In this document: positions 11,161-19,783 of the stretch, piece by piece
Position numbering within the stretch: position 1 is the stretch's first letter
Layout: each line of letters starts with the position of its first letter
Source of the DNA: Nocardioides alkalitolerans
GTDB taxonomy: Bacteria > Actinomycetota > Actinomycetes > Propionibacteriales > Nocardioidaceae
Length of the DNA stretch: 64,000 nucleotides
Direction: 5' to 3'
Assembly: GCA_038184435.1 (NCBI GenBank)
Contig: CP116227.1
Location: 3,439,501 to 3,503,500 of the forward strand
Program-made: the position numbers and the translations under genes
The notes under the pieces: generated by a model
Told to the model about the DNA's origin: nothing
What the model saw: only the letters and a program-made list of their open reading frames with translations
Database searches by the model: none

Positions 11161-11564
11161 TGAGCTACCAGCAGCCCCCCGCGTACGGCGCCCCCTCCGG
11201 CGGCGGCCTCTACTTCATCTCCATCATGGGCCAGGAGCAGGGCCCCCTCGACGTCAACCAGCTCCGCCAGATGGCCACCGCCGGCCAGCTGAAGGGCGAC
11301 ACCCCGGTGCGGTCGACGGACAACCCCAACATCTTCCCGGCGAAGCAGATCCCCGGCCTGTTCTCCGACAAGGAGTGGCTGACCACGCTGCTGCTGTCGC
11401 TGTTCCTCGGCGGCCTCGGCGTCGACCGTTTCTACCTCGGCCAGAACGGCCTCGGCATCGCCAAGCTGCTGACCTGCGGCGGCTGCGGCATCTGGTCGCT
11501 CATCGACCTGGTGCTCATCGCGATGCGCAAGCTGCCCGACTCGCAGGGCCGTCCGCTGCCCTGA
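11160..11564 (+). CDS. GYF_2 and TM2 domain membrane protein
   Basis: The 134-residue product starts with a short Gln/Pro/Gly segment, then a GYF_2-like fold (LYFISIMGQEQGPLDVNQLRQMATAGQL, residues 16-45), and ends in a TM2 domain with two membrane helices (TTLLLSLFLGGLGVDRFYLG and IWSLIDLVLIAMRK). The DRFYLG motif between the helices is the TM2 signature. The molecular role of such proteins is not established. The gene is divergent from recF and is followed 17 bp later by a DUF2752 gene on the same strand. Confidence 0.85.
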   Translation: MSYQQPPAYGAPSGGGLYFISIMGQEQGPLDVNQLRQMATAGQLKGDTPVRSTDNPNIFPAKQIPGLFSDKEWLTTLLLSLFLGGLGVDRFYLGQNGLGIAKLLTCGGCGIWSLIDLVLIAMRKLPDSQGRPLP

Positions 11565-11581
11565 CCCGTCATGATGGGTGC

Positions 11582-11992
11582 GTGAGCACCGCACCGACCA
11601 CCACGACCCCGCGGGTCGCGTCCACCGAGTGGATCGCGGCCGGCGGGGTCGTCGCGTTGGGCGTCGCGGTCGCCATGGATCCCGCGGGCATCGAGGACGG
11701 GCCGATCATCTGCCCCTTCCGCCTGCTCACCGGGCTGCCCTGCCCCGGCTGCGGCCTGACCCGCTCCTGGGTCTACGGGGTGCACGGCCAGTGGGGGGAC
11801 TCGTTCGCGTCGCACCCGTTCGGCCTGCCGCTGCTCTTCGCCGTGCTCGTGCTGGCCGTCGTCGCGGTCACCCGCCGCGTGCGCCGCGACCCGCCCCCGT
11901 CGATCGACCGGATCGTCGGGCACCCGGTCACGAAGATCGTGATCGCCGCCTGGCTGGCGTTCTCCGCCGTGCGGCTGGCGCTCGCGCTCTGA
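11582..11992 (+). CDS. DUF2752 membrane protein
   Basis: A 136-residue membrane protein with the DUF2752 core CPFRLLTGLPCPGCGLTRSW and about three hydrophobic segments. The conserved CPxCG..R pattern is diagnostic of the family, which is often paired with TM2 genes. I start it at the GTG at 11582; a longer frame from 11375 runs inside the upstream gene. It probably forms a two-gene unit with the TM2 gene. Function is unknown. Confidence 0.85.
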   Translation: MSTAPTTTTPRVASTEWIAAGGVVALGVAVAMDPAGIEDGPIICPFRLLTGLPCPGCGLTRSWVYGVHGQWGDSFASHPFGLPLLFAVLVLAVVAVTRRVRRDPPPSIDRIVGHPVTKIVIAAWLAFSAVRLALAL

Positions 11993-12031
11993 GGAACCCC
12001 CAGGGGCGCCGGCGAGCGCCAGCCCGACGGA

Positions 12032-12973
12032 TCAGCGCTGGGCGGGGTGCGCCTCGCCCGACGACTCGCCCGACTCGGGCGCGTCGCCGCCGGCGGGCGC
12101 CGCGGTGTGCACCGCGTGGCCGCCGAACTGGTTGCGCATGGCCGCGATCGCCTTCATCGCGGGCGAGTCGTCCTGGCGGGAGACGAAGCGGGCGTAGAGC
12201 GCGGCGGTGATCGCCGGCGTCGCCACGGCGTTCTCGATGCCGGCCTCGACGGTCCAGCGGCCCTCGCCGGAGTCGTCGGCGTAGCCCCGGATGCTGCTCA
12301 GGTTCTCGTCCTCGTCGAGCGCCGCGACGAGGAGGTCGAGCAGCCACGAGCGGATGACGGTGCCCTCGCGCCACGAGCGGAAGACCTCGGTGACGTTGTC
12401 GACCATGTCGACCTTCTCGAGGAGCTCCCAGCCCTCGGCGTACGACTGCATGATCGCGTACTCGATGCCGTTGTGGACCATCTTCGAGAAGTGGCCGGCG
12501 CCCACCTTGCCCGCGTGGACGGAGCCGAACTCGCCCTCCGGCTTGAGCGCGTCGAAGACCGGCTGCACCTTGGCGACGTCGTCGGCCGAGCCGCCGTACA
12601 TCAGCGCGTAGCCGTTCTCCAGGCCCCACACACCTCCGGAGACGCCGCAGTCGACGAAGCCGATGCCCTTCGCGCCGAGCTGCTCGGCGTGGGCCTGGTC
12701 GTCGGTCCAGCGCGAGTTGCCGCCGTCGACGACGAGGTCGCCCTCGCCCAGCAGCTCACCGAGGGCGGTGATGGTGTCGTGGGTCGGCCCACCGGCCGGC
12801 ACCATCACCCACACGACGCGCGGCGAGGGCAGCGCCTCGACGAGCGCCTCCAGGCTGTCGACGTCGGCGAGGTCCGGGTTGCGGTCGTACCCCACCACCG
12901 TGTGGCCCGCGCGGCGGATGCGCTCGCGCATGTTGCCGCCCATCTTGCCGAGCCCGATCAGGCCGATCTCCAT
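12032..12973 (-). CDS. gnd: 6-phosphogluconate dehydrogenase, decarboxylating (short form)
   Basis: The 313-residue enzyme oxidises and decarboxylates 6-phosphogluconate to ribulose 5-phosphate in the pentose phosphate pathway. It opens with a Rossmann motif GLIGLGKMGGNM, carries the substrate signature VDGGNSRWTDD and the catalytic region GAGHFSKMVHNGIEY. At about 310 residues it is the short bacterial type rather than the 470-residue form. The C-terminal 25 residues are low complexity. Its place between dnaN and recF is conserved in Streptomyces and relatives. Confidence 0.93.
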   Translation of the reverse strand: MEIGLIGLGKMGGNMRERIRRAGHTVVGYDRNPDLADVDSLEALVEALPSPRVVWVMVPAGGPTHDTITALGELLGEGDLVVDGGNSRWTDDQAHAEQLGAKGIGFVDCGVSGGVWGLENGYALMYGGSADDVAKVQPVFDALKPEGEFGSVHAGKVGAGHFSKMVHNGIEYAIMQSYAEGWELLEKVDMVDNVTEVFRSWREGTVIRSWLLDLLVAALDEDENLSSIRGYADDSGEGRWTVEAGIENAVATPAITAALYARFVSRQDDSPAMKAIAAMRNQFGGHAVHTAAPAGGDAPESGESSGEAHPAQR

Positions 12974-13084
12974 GACGCACTCCCTCGATTCACACGCTGG
13001 TCCGATGAGGCCGGCCGATCCGACCGGCTCGCGCTGCCGACGTTACGCGCCCGCTCCAGCGCCGTACGACGGGAGCGGGGGCGC

Positions 13085-14221
13085 TCAGGACAGGAGGCGA
13101 CGCGGCATCAGCAGGTAGCGGAAGCCGGGGTCGGTGCCGTCGTCGACGATCCCGCTCATGACGACGGGCTTCGTCGCCTGCGTGAACGCGAGCTGCACCG
13201 TCGGCTGGTCGATGGCGCCGAGGCCGTCGAGCAGGAACTGGGGGTTGAAGCCCGTCACGATGTCGCCGCCCGTGACGTCCGCCTCGACGGACTCCGAGGC
13301 CTGCGCCTCGTCACCGGAACCGGCGTCGAGGGTCAGCACGCCGTCGGCGAAGGCGAGCTGCACCGCCGTGTTGCGCTCGGCGACGAGGGAGACGCGCTTC
13401 ACCGACTCGACGAGCGCCGCCTTGCTGAGCGTCGCGACCGTCTGGTGCTCGGTCGGGAACAGGCTGCGGACCTTGGGGAACTCGCCGTCGAGGAGGCGGG
13501 TGGTCGTGCGGCGCACGCCGCCGTTGGCCGCGCCCTCGAAGCCGATGATGCCCTCGCCCGAGCCGCTCGCGGCGAGCGCGATCGTGACCTCCGTGCCGGC
13601 CGTCAGCGACTTGGCCGTCTCGGCGAGGACCTTCGCGGGCACGAGGGCCGCGAAGGACTCGTCGGGGCTGCGGGGGTCCCACTCGAGCTCGCGCTGGGAG
13701 AGGCGGAAGCGGTCGGTGGCGAGCAGCGAGATCGTCGAGCCCTCGATCTCGAGCCGCACGCCGGTGAGCACCGGGAGCATGTCGTCGCGGCCCGCGGCCG
13801 TGACGGCCTGGGCGACGGCGTGGGCGAACACGTCGCTGCGGACCGTGCCGGTGGCGGTCGGCATCTCGGGGAGCGAGGGGTACTCCTCCACCGGGAGCGT
13901 CTGGAGCGTGAAGCGGGCCGAGCCGCAGACGAGCGACACGCGCGCGCCGTCGAGGGTCATCTCGACCGGCTTGCTCGGGAGGCTGCGGGTGATGTCGGCC
14001 AGCAGACGGCCGCTGACGAGCACGGTGCCCTCGTCGATGACGTCGGCCGACAGCGTGGCGCGGGCGGAGGTCTCGTAGTCGAACGTCGACAGCACGAGGC
14101 CGTCCTCGGCCGCCCTGATGAGCAGGCCGGACAGGACGGGGACGCTCGGCCGCACCGGAAGGCTGCGCGCAGCCCAGGCGACGGCGTCGGCGAGGACGTC
14201 GCGTTCGACGCGGAACTTCAC
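13085..14221 (-). CDS. dnaN: DNA polymerase III sliding clamp (beta subunit)
   Basis: The 378-residue product is the ring-shaped processivity clamp that tethers DNA polymerase III to DNA and recruits many partners. The N-terminus MKFRVERDVLADAVAWAARSL, internal DRFRLSQRELEW and the C-terminal VMSGIVDDGTDPGFRYLLMPRRL are typical beta-clamp segments. The GTG at 14221 is chosen because GGAGGACCTCC sits directly upstream; the frame is open to 14314 into the oriC spacer, but that extension has no homology character. Transcribed away from oriC. Confidence 0.97.
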   Translation of the reverse strand: MKFRVERDVLADAVAWAARSLPVRPSVPVLSGLLIRAAEDGLVLSTFDYETSARATLSADVIDEGTVLVSGRLLADITRSLPSKPVEMTLDGARVSLVCGSARFTLQTLPVEEYPSLPEMPTATGTVRSDVFAHAVAQAVTAAGRDDMLPVLTGVRLEIEGSTISLLATDRFRLSQRELEWDPRSPDESFAALVPAKVLAETAKSLTAGTEVTIALAASGSGEGIIGFEGAANGGVRRTTTRLLDGEFPKVRSLFPTEHQTVATLSKAALVESVKRVSLVAERNTAVQLAFADGVLTLDAGSGDEAQASESVEADVTGGDIVTGFNPQFLLDGLGAIDQPTVQLAFTQATKPVVMSGIVDDGTDPGFRYLLMPRRLLS

Positions 14222-14651
14222 TGGAGGTCCTCCTGGATGCGGTGTCCGATCAGCCGCCACGGGCGGCACACGGGTGGGAATCGCATCCTGCCATGCGCGG
14301 GCAACGGACCGCACCGGGTGGGGCGGATCGTGTCATTCATCCCCAGGTCGGGGCCGTGGACGACGTTCGCGGTCATCGGTCCTCGTGGGGTTACCAGGAG
14401 AAGTCATAGCGGTTGTGGACTCTGTGGACAGACGTCGTCCGCCCAGGTGAGCCCGGTCGGAGGGGTGTGGACGAGCGGTGGACGACGGTCGGGGTGAATC
14501 ACACGGTCGTTGTGGACGCGATCCGGTCGTCCGCGTGCGCTCCCCAGGTGTCCACAGGGGGTGTGAATGACACAGGGGGTTCGTGGACAGGTCGCTCCAC
14601 ATCTGACAGCGATGTCATTCGCCCCCGCGAGCCGTTCGTGGGGACGGGTGC
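14222..14651 (-). other. Putative chromosomal origin oriC (dnaA-dnaN spacer)
   Basis: This 430-bp non-coding spacer between dnaN and dnaA holds a dense array of DnaA-box-like 9-mers related to TTGTCCACA: 14355-14363, 14414-14422, 14423-14431, 14466-14474, 14477-14485, 14511-14519, 14548-14556 and 14582-14590, nearly all carrying the GTGGAC/GTCCAC core. The boxes are mostly oriented one way (TGTGGAC on the plus strand). A relatively AT-richer stretch near 14390-14412 (ttaccaggagaagtcatagc) is a candidate unwinding element. The location matches experimentally known actinobacterial origins; the replication function is inferred. Confidence 0.85.
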
Positions 14652-16082
14652 TCAGCCGCCCTGGCGGGCGTGCATCTTGATGCGGTTGGTGAGCTCGCTG
14701 ACCTGGTTGTAGACGGAGCGTCGCTCGGCGAGCAGCTGGTTGATCTTGTTGTTGGCGTACATGACCGTCGTGTGGTCGCGGTTGCCGAACTGCTGGCCGA
14801 TCTTCGGCAGCGACAGGTCGGTGAGCTCGCGGCACAGGTACATGGCGATCTGACGGCCCTGCACGAGGTGGCGGCCGCGGCTCGGACCGGTCAGCTCGTC
14901 GATGGGCACCCCGAAGTACGCCGCGGTCTGCGCGATGATCGCGGCCGGGGTGATCTCGGGCTCGCCGCCCTCCGGGATGAGGTCCTTGAGCACGATCTCG
15001 GCGAGGGAGAGGTCGACGCCCTGGCGGTTGAGGTTGGCGAACGCCGTGACGCGGATGAGCGCACCCTCGAGCTCGCGGATGTTGGTCTGGATCTTCGAGG
15101 CGATGAACTCGAGGACGTCCGGCGGTGCCGTGAGCCGGTCCATCGCGGCCTTCTTGCGGAGGATCGCGATGCGGGTCTCGAGGTCGGGTGCCTGCACGTC
15201 CGTGATGAGGCCCCACTCGAACCGGCTGCGCAGCCGGTCCTCGAGCGCCTCGAGCCGCTTGGGAGCGCGGTCGGAGGTGAGGACGATCTGCTTGTTGGCG
15301 TTGTGGAGCGTGTTGAAGGTGTGGAAGAACTCCTCCTGCGTCTGGGTCTTCCCCTCCAGGAACTGGATGTCGTCGATGAGGAGCACGTCGACGTCGCGGT
15401 ACTTCCGCTTGAACCGGTCGAGCCGGTCGTCGCGGACCGCGTTGATGAACTCGTTGGTGAACTCCTCCGAGGAGACGTAGCGGACCTTCGCCCCGGCGTA
15501 CAGGCTGCGCACGTAGTGACCGATCGCGTGCAGCAGGTGGGTCTTCCCGAGGCCGGAGTCGCCGTAGACCATCAGCGGGTTGTACGCCTTGCCGGGCGCC
15601 TCGGCGACGGCGACGGCCGCCGCGTGCGGGAAGCGGTTGGACGAGCCGATGACGAACGTCTCGAACGTGTACTTGGGGTTGAGCCGCGTCTCCGCGCCGG
15701 AGGACGCGGAGCTGGTGCGGGTCGCGTCCACGGCGGGCGGCTCGGGCTCGGCGCTCGACGGACCGGCGAAGGTCTCGGCGCCGGCGGTCGCGGCGGCCGG
15801 GGCGTCCTCGTCCTCGGGGGCCAGGTCGACGGGGAGGCTCGGATCGATCGTGACGGCGATGCGCACGTCGTGGCCGAACGCGTCGCTCAGGCCGCCCTCG
15901 AGCTGGGAGCGGAGGCGCCCCTCGAGCTGGGCGCGCGTGAACTCGTTCGGGACCGCGATGATCGCGGTCGTCTCGTGGAGCGTGACCGGCTGGCTGGCGC
16001 GCAGCCACGCCCGCTGGTGCACCTGGAGGTCCGCGAGGACCGATCGCCACGCCTTCGCGAGCTCGGCCGCTCCGTTCTCCAT
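14652..16082 (-). CDS. dnaA: Chromosomal replication initiator protein DnaA
   Basis: The 476-residue AAA+ protein binds DnaA boxes and melts oriC. Domain I is residues 1-80; residues 85-135 are a Pro/Ala/Ser/Glu-rich linker (domain II). The AAA+ core carries Walker A GDSGLGKT (174-181), Walker B LLIDDIQF and sensor 1 LTSD. The C-terminal helix-turn-helix domain IV includes the DnaA signature IGQQFGNRDHTTVMYA. It is expressed leftward through oriC toward dnaN. The upstream spacer carries DnaA boxes, suggesting autoregulation. Confidence 0.98.
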   Translation of the reverse strand: MENGAAELAKAWRSVLADLQVHQRAWLRASQPVTLHETTAIIAVPNEFTRAQLEGRLRSQLEGGLSDAFGHDVRIAVTIDPSLPVDLAPEDEDAPAAATAGAETFAGPSSAEPEPPAVDATRTSSASSGAETRLNPKYTFETFVIGSSNRFPHAAAVAVAEAPGKAYNPLMVYGDSGLGKTHLLHAIGHYVRSLYAGAKVRYVSSEEFTNEFINAVRDDRLDRFKRKYRDVDVLLIDDIQFLEGKTQTQEEFFHTFNTLHNANKQIVLTSDRAPKRLEALEDRLRSRFEWGLITDVQAPDLETRIAILRKKAAMDRLTAPPDVLEFIASKIQTNIRELEGALIRVTAFANLNRQGVDLSLAEIVLKDLIPEGGEPEITPAAIIAQTAAYFGVPIDELTGPSRGRHLVQGRQIAMYLCRELTDLSLPKIGQQFGNRDHTTVMYANNKINQLLAERRSVYNQVSELTNRIKMHARQGG

Positions 16083-16581
16083 CAGGGCTCCTCCCGATCA
16101 CTGCCGAGCGCCGGTCGGGCTCGGGGTCGGGGTCGATCCTGCCGCATCCCCGACCAATTTCCACAGTCTTCTCCACAGGCTGTGCAGAACGGTGGGGAGG
16201 GGTCAGGCCCGGCGCGCCGCGGTGGTCCGCGGCCGCCGTCACGGCCGTCGCCGCTGGTCAGCGGACGGTGTCGCGGAGTCGTGCCCGGTGTTGCGGGGCC
16301 CTGCTCTCGGCGACCTCCGTCACCCTACGGCTTTCCACAGCGGTGGAGAGGCCTGTGGACAGAAGAACATCGTTGTAGTTTGTCCACAGCCTGTGAGGGT
16401 TTGACCCCCTTCCTCCCCAGCGCGTACCGTTCCTAGGTCGCCGGGGCTGTCTCGACCGGTGCCGCATGTCCACGGAGGGGTCGACGTGACCCGAGCCGTG
16501 GGCGGGCGGTGCCAGCCGATGGCTGAGACCCCCGTCCCGGTGATGGACATCGTCGAATCCAGCTGACCCCCGGAGAGTCTC
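16083..16581. promoter_or_regulatory. dnaA/rpmH divergent control region with DnaA boxes
   Basis: This 499-bp spacer contains no convincing gene. It holds DnaA-box-like sites at 16157-16165 (ATTTCCACA), 16169-16177 (TTCTCCACA), 16331-16339 (CTTTCCACA), 16354-16362 (TGTGGACAG) and a perfect TTGTCCACA at 16380-16388. The boxes flank where the dnaA promoter should lie, so DnaA feedback on its own gene is likely; they may also contribute to origin function. The promoter for rpmH must lie in the right half. Confidence 0.7.
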
Positions 16582-16719
16582 GTGAGCAAGCGCACGTTCC
16601 AGCCGAACAACCGCCGTCGTCACAAGGTGCACGGCTTCCGCCTGCGGATGCGCACCCGCGCCGGCCGCGCGATCATCACCGCGCGCCGCCGCAAGGGCCG
16701 CAAGAGCCTGACCGTCTGA
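16582..16719 (+). CDS. rpmH: 50S ribosomal protein bL34
   Basis: A 45-residue highly basic protein beginning GTG-encoded M, then SKRTFQPNNRRRHKVHGFRL and ending GRKSLTV, the full length and signature of bL34 of the large ribosomal subunit. A GGAGAG lies 5 nt before the GTG. It heads the rpmH-rnpA-yidD-yidC-khpB-rsmG series, transcribed away from the origin. Confidence 0.97.
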   Translation: MSKRTFQPNNRRRHKVHGFRLRMRTRAGRAIITARRRKGRKSLTV

Positions 16720-16742
16720 GTCTCCCCCGCGGAGACGGCGTC

Positions 16743-17093
16743 GTGCTCGCGCGCGACCAGCGCATGCGTCGTGGGCACGACTTCGCCACGGCGGTGCGTT
16801 CTGGGCGCCGTGCGGGCTCCCGCACGTTGGTGTGTCACTGGGCCGACGCGGAGGATTCCCTCCGCGTCGGTTTCGTCGTCAGCAAGGCAGTCGGGAACGC
16901 CGTGGTGCGCAACCGGGTGAAGCGTCGGCTGCGCCACGACGTCGACGCACTGGTACGCCGCGGGGCGACCCCCCGCAGCGGTCTCCTGGTGGTGCGAGCG
17001 CTCCCGGCCGCGGCAGACGCGAGCTCGGGGGACCTGATGGCCGACCTGGAGCGGGGACTGCAGCGCGTCGCCCGCCCCCGGGAACGCGCATGA
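16743..17093 (+). CDS. rnpA: Ribonuclease P protein component
   Basis: The 116-residue basic protein has the RnpA core: LRVGFVVSKAVGNAVVRNRVKRRLRH, containing the RNR motif that contacts the RNase P RNA. With that RNA it trims tRNA 5' leaders. The GTG start is at 16743, 23 bp after rpmH. Its last codons overlap the start of yidD (ATGA). Confidence 0.95.
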   Translation: MLARDQRMRRGHDFATAVRSGRRAGSRTLVCHWADAEDSLRVGFVVSKAVGNAVVRNRVKRRLRHDVDALVRRGATPRSGLLVVRALPAAADASSGDLMADLERGLQRVARPRERA

Positions 17094-17323
17094 AGTACGT
17101 GCTGATCGGCTTCCTCAAGCTGTACCGGCTGCTCATCAGCCCGCTGTACGGCCAGGTGTGCCGCTACCACCCGTCGTGCTCGGCGTACGCGCTCGAGGCG
17201 GTGACCCAGCACGGCAGCGTGCGCGGGTCCTGGCTCGCGGTCCGGCGCCTGTCACGCTGTCATCCGTGGGCTGCCGGGGGTTACGACCCGGTTCCCGAGC
17301 GCCGGCCGGCGTCACGTCACTGA
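17090..17323 (+). CDS. yidD: Membrane protein insertion efficiency factor YidD
   Basis: A 77-residue protein with the YidD signature LYRLLISPLYGQVCRYHPSCSAYALEAV and a second cysteine segment LSRCHPWAAGGYDPVP. YidD is a small peripheral membrane factor that assists YidC-dependent insertion. The ATG at 17090 overlaps the rnpA stop by 4 bp (ATGA), implying coupling. yidC follows 18 bp later. Confidence 0.95.
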   Translation: MKYVLIGFLKLYRLLISPLYGQVCRYHPSCSAYALEAVTQHGSVRGSWLAVRRLSRCHPWAAGGYDPVPERRPASRH

Positions 17324-17341
17324 TAACGAGGAGCATTCCCC

Positions 17342-18394
17342 GTGTTCGAATTCTTCGGCACCATCGGCGGTCTGATCATGACGCCGCTCTACTACGTGGT
17401 GTCCGCGGTCATGCTGGCGTGGCACAAGCTGTTCTCGCTCTTCCTCGACCCCAACGGCGGCCTCTCCTGGCTGCTGTCCATCGTGGGTCTGACCCTCGTC
17501 ATCCGTGCGGCCCTGATCCCGCTGTTCGTCAAGCAGATCAAGTCGAGCCGCAACATGGCGCTGCTGCAGCCCCAGGTGCGCGAGCTGCAGAAGAAGTACA
17601 AGCACGACCGGGAGCGTCTCGCCCAGGAGACGATGAAGCTCTACAAGGAGGCGGGCACCAACCCGTTCGCCTCCTGCCTGCCGATCCTGCTGCAGATGCC
17701 GATCTTCTTCGCCCTGTTCCGCATGATCGACCAGGCGGCGAAGAAGGGCACGGCGCACGGCTTCCTGACCGAGGACCTGGCCGACCAGTTCGGCCAGTCG
17801 CGCCTCTTCGGCGACGCCGGCACCAACGAGGGCATCCCGATCTCGGGCACGTTCCTGAGCGGTGACGGCACGGCCGTCATGATCCTCGCGGCGGTCCTCG
17901 TGGTCGCGATGACGGCGACGACGTTCCTCACGCAGCGTCAGCTGATGGCCAAGAACATGCCGCCGGAGGCTCTGACGGGGCCCTACGCGCAGCAGCAGAA
18001 GATGCTCCTCTACGTGCTCCCGGTCGTCTTCGCGGTCGGTGGTGTGGCATTCCCGATCGGCGTCCTCATGTACTGGACGACGTCGAACCTGTGGACCATG
18101 AGCCAGCAGTTCTACGTGATCCGCCGCAACCCGGCGCCGGGCACCCCGGCCGCCAAGGCGAAGGCGGAGCGCGACGCGGAGAAGGCGAAGCGCAAGGGCA
18201 TCTCCAGCGGCGACGTCTCGCTCGACAAGGGCGCGGGCGGCGCGACCGTCGTCGAGGACGCGCCGGAGGCGCCCCGTCCGCGGGTGCAGCCCCAGCGGCA
18301 GACCAAGGCGCAGCGCTCGAAGCAGCAGGGCGGCGGTTCGCGGCCGTCGAACGGCGCGAAGAGCGTCCCCACCAAGTCCAAGAAGAAGCGCTGA
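17342..18394 (+). CDS. yidC: Membrane protein insertase YidC
   Basis: A 350-residue YidC/Oxa1 insertase that integrates proteins into the cytoplasmic membrane alone or with Sec. A first helix near the N-terminus is followed by a SWLLSIVGLTLVIRAALIPL helix with the conserved hydrophilic-groove arginine, a coiled hairpin (QPQVRELQKKYKHDRERLAQE), and three further helices ending in FPIGVLMYWTTSNLWTMSQQ. The C-terminal 70 residues are basic and disordered (KAKAERDAEKAKRKG), suited to ribosome binding. It starts at a GTG with GAGGAG upstream. Confidence 0.95.
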   Translation: MFEFFGTIGGLIMTPLYYVVSAVMLAWHKLFSLFLDPNGGLSWLLSIVGLTLVIRAALIPLFVKQIKSSRNMALLQPQVRELQKKYKHDRERLAQETMKLYKEAGTNPFASCLPILLQMPIFFALFRMIDQAAKKGTAHGFLTEDLADQFGQSRLFGDAGTNEGIPISGTFLSGDGTAVMILAAVLVVAMTATTFLTQRQLMAKNMPPEALTGPYAQQQKMLLYVLPVVFAVGGVAFPIGVLMYWTTSNLWTMSQQFYVIRRNPAPGTPAAKAKAERDAEKAKRKGISSGDVSLDKGAGGATVVEDAPEAPRPRVQPQRQTKAQRSKQQGGGSRPSNGAKSVPTKSKKKR

Positions 18395-18413
18395 GAGCGC
18401 TCGGAGGAGATCG

Positions 18414-18953
18414 GTGAACGAGATGTCTGACGTGGCGGAGACGACCGACCAGGTGGCAACGAGCGAGGGCACGCCCGCGGGATCCGGCGACGACCGGGTG
18501 GCCCGGCTGGAGCGCGAGGGTGACATCGCGGCGGACTACCTCGAGGAGCTTCTCGACATTGCCGACCTGGACGGCGACATCGACATGGATGTCGAGGGCG
18601 ACCGCGCCGCGGTGTCCATCGTCGGTGGTGACCTGGACCAGCTCGTCGGCAACCGGGGCGAGGTGCTCGAGGCTCTCCAGGAGCTGACGCGCCTGGCGGT
18701 GTACCGCGAGACCGGCGAGCGGTCGCGCCTGATGCTCGACGTCGCCGGCTACCGCGCGGACCGGCGCTCGCAGCTGGAGAAGGTGGCCGCCGAAGCGATC
18801 GAGGAGGTGAAGGCGTCGGGTGAGCGGGTGTCGCTCAAGCCGATGTCCCCGTTCGAGCGCAAGGTCGTCCACGACGCCGTTGCGGCCGCCGGCCTGACCT
18901 CCGAGTCGGAGGGTGCGGAGTCGCGTCGCCACGTGGTCGTGCTGCCCGCGTGA
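18414..18953 (+). CDS. khpB: RNA-binding protein KhpB/Jag (KH and R3H domains)
   Basis: The 179-residue product has an acidic N-terminus, a central KH domain (VSIVGGDLDQLVGNRGEVLEALQELTRLAV) and a C-terminal R3H domain (ERVSLKPMSPFERKVVHDAVAAAGL with the R-x3-H-like motif). KhpB works with KhpA in RNA binding and cell elongation in Gram-positive bacteria. The GTG at 18414 has GGAGGAG 6 nt upstream; an ATG at 18423 is a weaker alternative. Placed, as usual, between yidC and rsmG. Confidence 0.9.
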   Translation: MNEMSDVAETTDQVATSEGTPAGSGDDRVARLEREGDIAADYLEELLDIADLDGDIDMDVEGDRAAVSIVGGDLDQLVGNRGEVLEALQELTRLAVYRETGERSRLMLDVAGYRADRRSQLEKVAAEAIEEVKASGERVSLKPMSPFERKVVHDAVAAAGLTSESEGAESRRHVVVLPA

Positions 18954-18960
18954 GGAACTG

Positions 18961-19608
18961 ATGGACGACGTTTCACGTGAAACACCCCTCGTGCCCGCGT
19001 CGGCGCGGGGGGTGTTCTCGCCTGAGCGGTTGCCGCTCGCCGAGGCGTATGCCCGCTCGCTCGCGACGGCGGGTGTCGAGCGCGGGCTGATCGGCCCCCG
19101 TGAGGTGCCGCGGCTCTGGGAGCGACACCTCTTGAACTGTGCCGTGGTCACGGATGCGGTGGCGGAGGGGGTATCGGTCGCGGACGTCGGTTCGGGCGCG
19201 GGGCTGCCCGGGATCGTGATGGCCATCCGTCGCCCCGACCTTCGGCTGACACTGATCGAGCCCTTGCTTCGGCGCGCGACGTACCTCGACGAGGTCGCCG
19301 CGGAGCTCGGCCTGGAGAACGTCACGGTGGTGCGTGCTCGCGCCGAAGACGCATCCGCCGGCGACGGCTTCGACGTCGTCACCTCGCGTGCCGTGGCCGC
19401 CCTCGACAAGTTGGCGCGGTGGTGCATGCCTCTCGTCGCCGTTGGCGGCCAGATGCTGGCGATGAAGGGCGAGCGGGCTTCCGACGAGATCGTCGAGGCG
19501 CGGAAGGCGCTGCGACGGTGGTCCTCGGGCGATGCTGAGGTTGTGACCGTCGGTGCGGATGTTGTTTCTCCACAGACCACGCTGGTTCGAGTGGTGCGGA
19601 CGAAGTGA
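18961..19608 (+). CDS. rsmG: 16S rRNA (guanine-527-N7)-methyltransferase
   Basis: A 215-residue Rossmann-fold methyltransferase. The SAM-binding motif is VADVGSGAGLPGIVMA and the conserved PFERKV-type context typical of RsmG is followed by RAEDASAGDGFDVVTSRAVAALDKL. RsmG methylates G527 of 16S rRNA; its loss gives low-level streptomycin resistance. The ATG at 18961 has AGGAAC upstream. Codons 4-8 coincide with a parS site, so the N-terminus reads DVSRET. Confidence 0.95.
   Translation: MDDVSRETPLVPASARGVFSPERLPLAEAYARSLATAGVERGLIGPREVPRLWERHLLNCAVVTDAVAEGVSVADVGSGAGLPGIVMAIRRPDLRLTLIEPLLRRATYLDEVAAELGLENVTVVRARAEDASAGDGFDVVTSRAVAALDKLARWCMPLVAVGGQMLAMKGERASDEIVEARKALRRWSSGDAEVVTVGADVVSPQTTLVRVVRTK
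18970..18983. other. parS site 1
   Basis: A perfect 14-bp palindrome GTTTCACGTGAAAC, the ParB-binding centromere sequence conserved across bacteria. It lies inside the first codons of rsmG and encodes VSRET. Confidence 0.93.
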
Positions 19609-19783
19609 CCCGGATAGGTTGGGCCGCTGGTTCGGTCCTTTCTGCACGCCTCCTCGGGTCTTGCAACGTCGTGGCCGCGGCGGCTTTGTGCACAGGTCAG
19701 ATCCGCGTGGTTGAGCGGGCTTAGCACGCGTTCTCCACAGATTGATGCAGTTCTTCCACAGGCAGTGACGAAAGGTCGACAAC
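19609..19783 (+). promoter_or_regulatory. parAB upstream region with DnaA-box-like sites
   Basis: This 175-bp spacer carries three sites related to TTGTCCACA: 19686-19694 (TTGTGCACA), 19731-19739 (TTCTCCACA) and 19752-19760 (TCTTCCACA). Together with parS site 2 at its right edge it is the likely parAB promoter region. Whether DnaA binds here is inference. Confidence 0.45.
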
